Shown piece after piece: positions 5,955 to 6,488 of a DNA stretch of 6,488 bases. The stretch lies in assembly GCA_026391115.1 (NCBI GenBank), contig JAPLER010000199.1, forward strand, positions 1 to 6,488, in the 5' to 3' direction. The translations under genes were made by a program, and so were the position numbers. Numbering within the stretch: position 1 is the first letter of the stretch; every line of letters starts with the position of its first letter. Under the pieces are notes generated by a model. The model was given only the letters and a program-made list of their open reading frames with translations, was not told the DNA's origin and made no database searches. Source of the stretch: Bacteroidota bacterium. Its GTDB lineage: Bacteria; Bacteroidota; Bacteroidia; Chitinophagales; Chitinophagaceae.

Positions 5955-6488
5955 ATGAAAAAAATTACATTAACAATTGGAGCTTTAGCGATAACTTCAT
6001 TATCGCTTTTCTCTCAAGACAAGCAATTTAAAGAAATAGAAGGAAAATACTATTTACAACAATTTGAAACCGTTAAGCAATTAGTTGATAAAGCTATACT
6101 TAATCCTACAAATGAAAATAACCCAGAAGCTTGGGTTTGGAAAAGCACTATTGATGCTGTTATTTTTCAAAATGAAAAATTAGCAGCAAGTTGCCCTACT
6201 TGCTTAGAATCTAGCTATGAAGCATTTAAAAAGTATGAAACTTTACAACCAGATTTTAAATTAATGTCTCAAGCTCCTTTTAGCTGGAAATCATTAGGCA
6301 TCATATATGACAACTACTATAATAAAGGTGTTACTGCATTTAAAGCAAAAGATTATGAAACGTCATATACAAGTTTTGAAAGATGTACTCAGATGTCTAA
6401 CATTATGATGTCAAAAGATTTAAGAAAAAATGGAGGGGCGTTAGATACTATTCCTTTTCTATATGCAGGTTATGCAGCACAAAATGCT
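5955..6488 (+). CDS. Exported TPR-like protein, 3' end outside window
   Basis: The first 178 codons are open to the window edge with no stop, so the gene is incomplete only because the window ends. The N-terminus MKKITLTIGALAITSLSLFSQDKQ is a good Sec signal peptide: two lysines, a hydrophobic core (5-19), and a Ser20-Gln21 boundary common in Bacteroidota exported proteins. There is no lipobox cysteine, so the mature protein is probably periplasmic. The mature part looks all-helical. Residues 122-147 (YNKGVTAFKAKDYETSYTSFERCTQM) resemble one TPR unit, and LYAGYAAQNA at the end looks like the first helix of the next. An earlier helical stretch (55-98) holds Cys80-Pro-Thr-Cys83, which could form a disulfide. 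TPR proteins serve as interaction scaffolds, and no enzymatic motif is seen. The ATG is preceded by an A-rich leader 79 bp after gyrA. The specific function is not recognisable. Confidence 0.8.
   Translation, partial: MKKITLTIGALAITSLSLFSQDKQFKEIEGKYYLQQFETVKQLVDKAILNPTNENNPEAWVWKSTIDAVIFQNEKLAASCPTCLESSYEAFKKYETLQPDFKLMSQAPFSWKSLGIIYDNYYNKGVTAFKAKDYETSYTSFERCTQMSNIMMSKDLRKNGGALDTIPFLYAGYAAQNA

Overview
The window looks like ordinary chromosome from an AT-rich member of the Bacteroidota, probably close to Chitinophagaceae. The evidence is the character of the GatA, PurB and GyrA proteins, A-rich leaders without Shine-Dalgarno sequences, a TAnnTTTG-type promoter element before gyrA, an exported protein whose signal peptide ends in the Bacteroidota-style Ser-Gln, and short heptad-like AT-rich repeats in the gaps between genes. 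The family placement is inference from recall, not from a search.

Layout. Positions 1-132 are non-coding and contain two kinds of short repeat. gatA (133-1563, +) encodes the amidase subunit of the tRNA-dependent amidotransferase and begins at a TTG codon. It converges on purB (1569-2915, -), adenylosuccinate lyase, with only 5 bp between the stop codons. A 272-bp divergent intergenic region (2916-3187) separates purB from gyrA. It holds an exact DnaA box, an imperfect inverted repeat, a plausible gyrA promoter, and a run of TTTAA/TTAAA heptads containing a perfect 9-bp inverted repeat. gyrA (3188-5875, +) is complete at 895 codons. After a 79-bp gap comes the first 178 codons of an exported TPR-like protein (5955 onward, +), cut by the window edge.

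The genes are unrelated housekeeping functions: charged-tRNA correction, purine synthesis and DNA supercoiling. They do not form one pathway. No mobile element, CRISPR array, tRNA, rRNA, defence gene or novel multi-gene system is visible. The points most worth a second look are the exact DnaA box upstream of gyrA, the alanine at the main quinolone-resistance position of GyrA, a second GyrA-box-like motif, and the heptad repeats.
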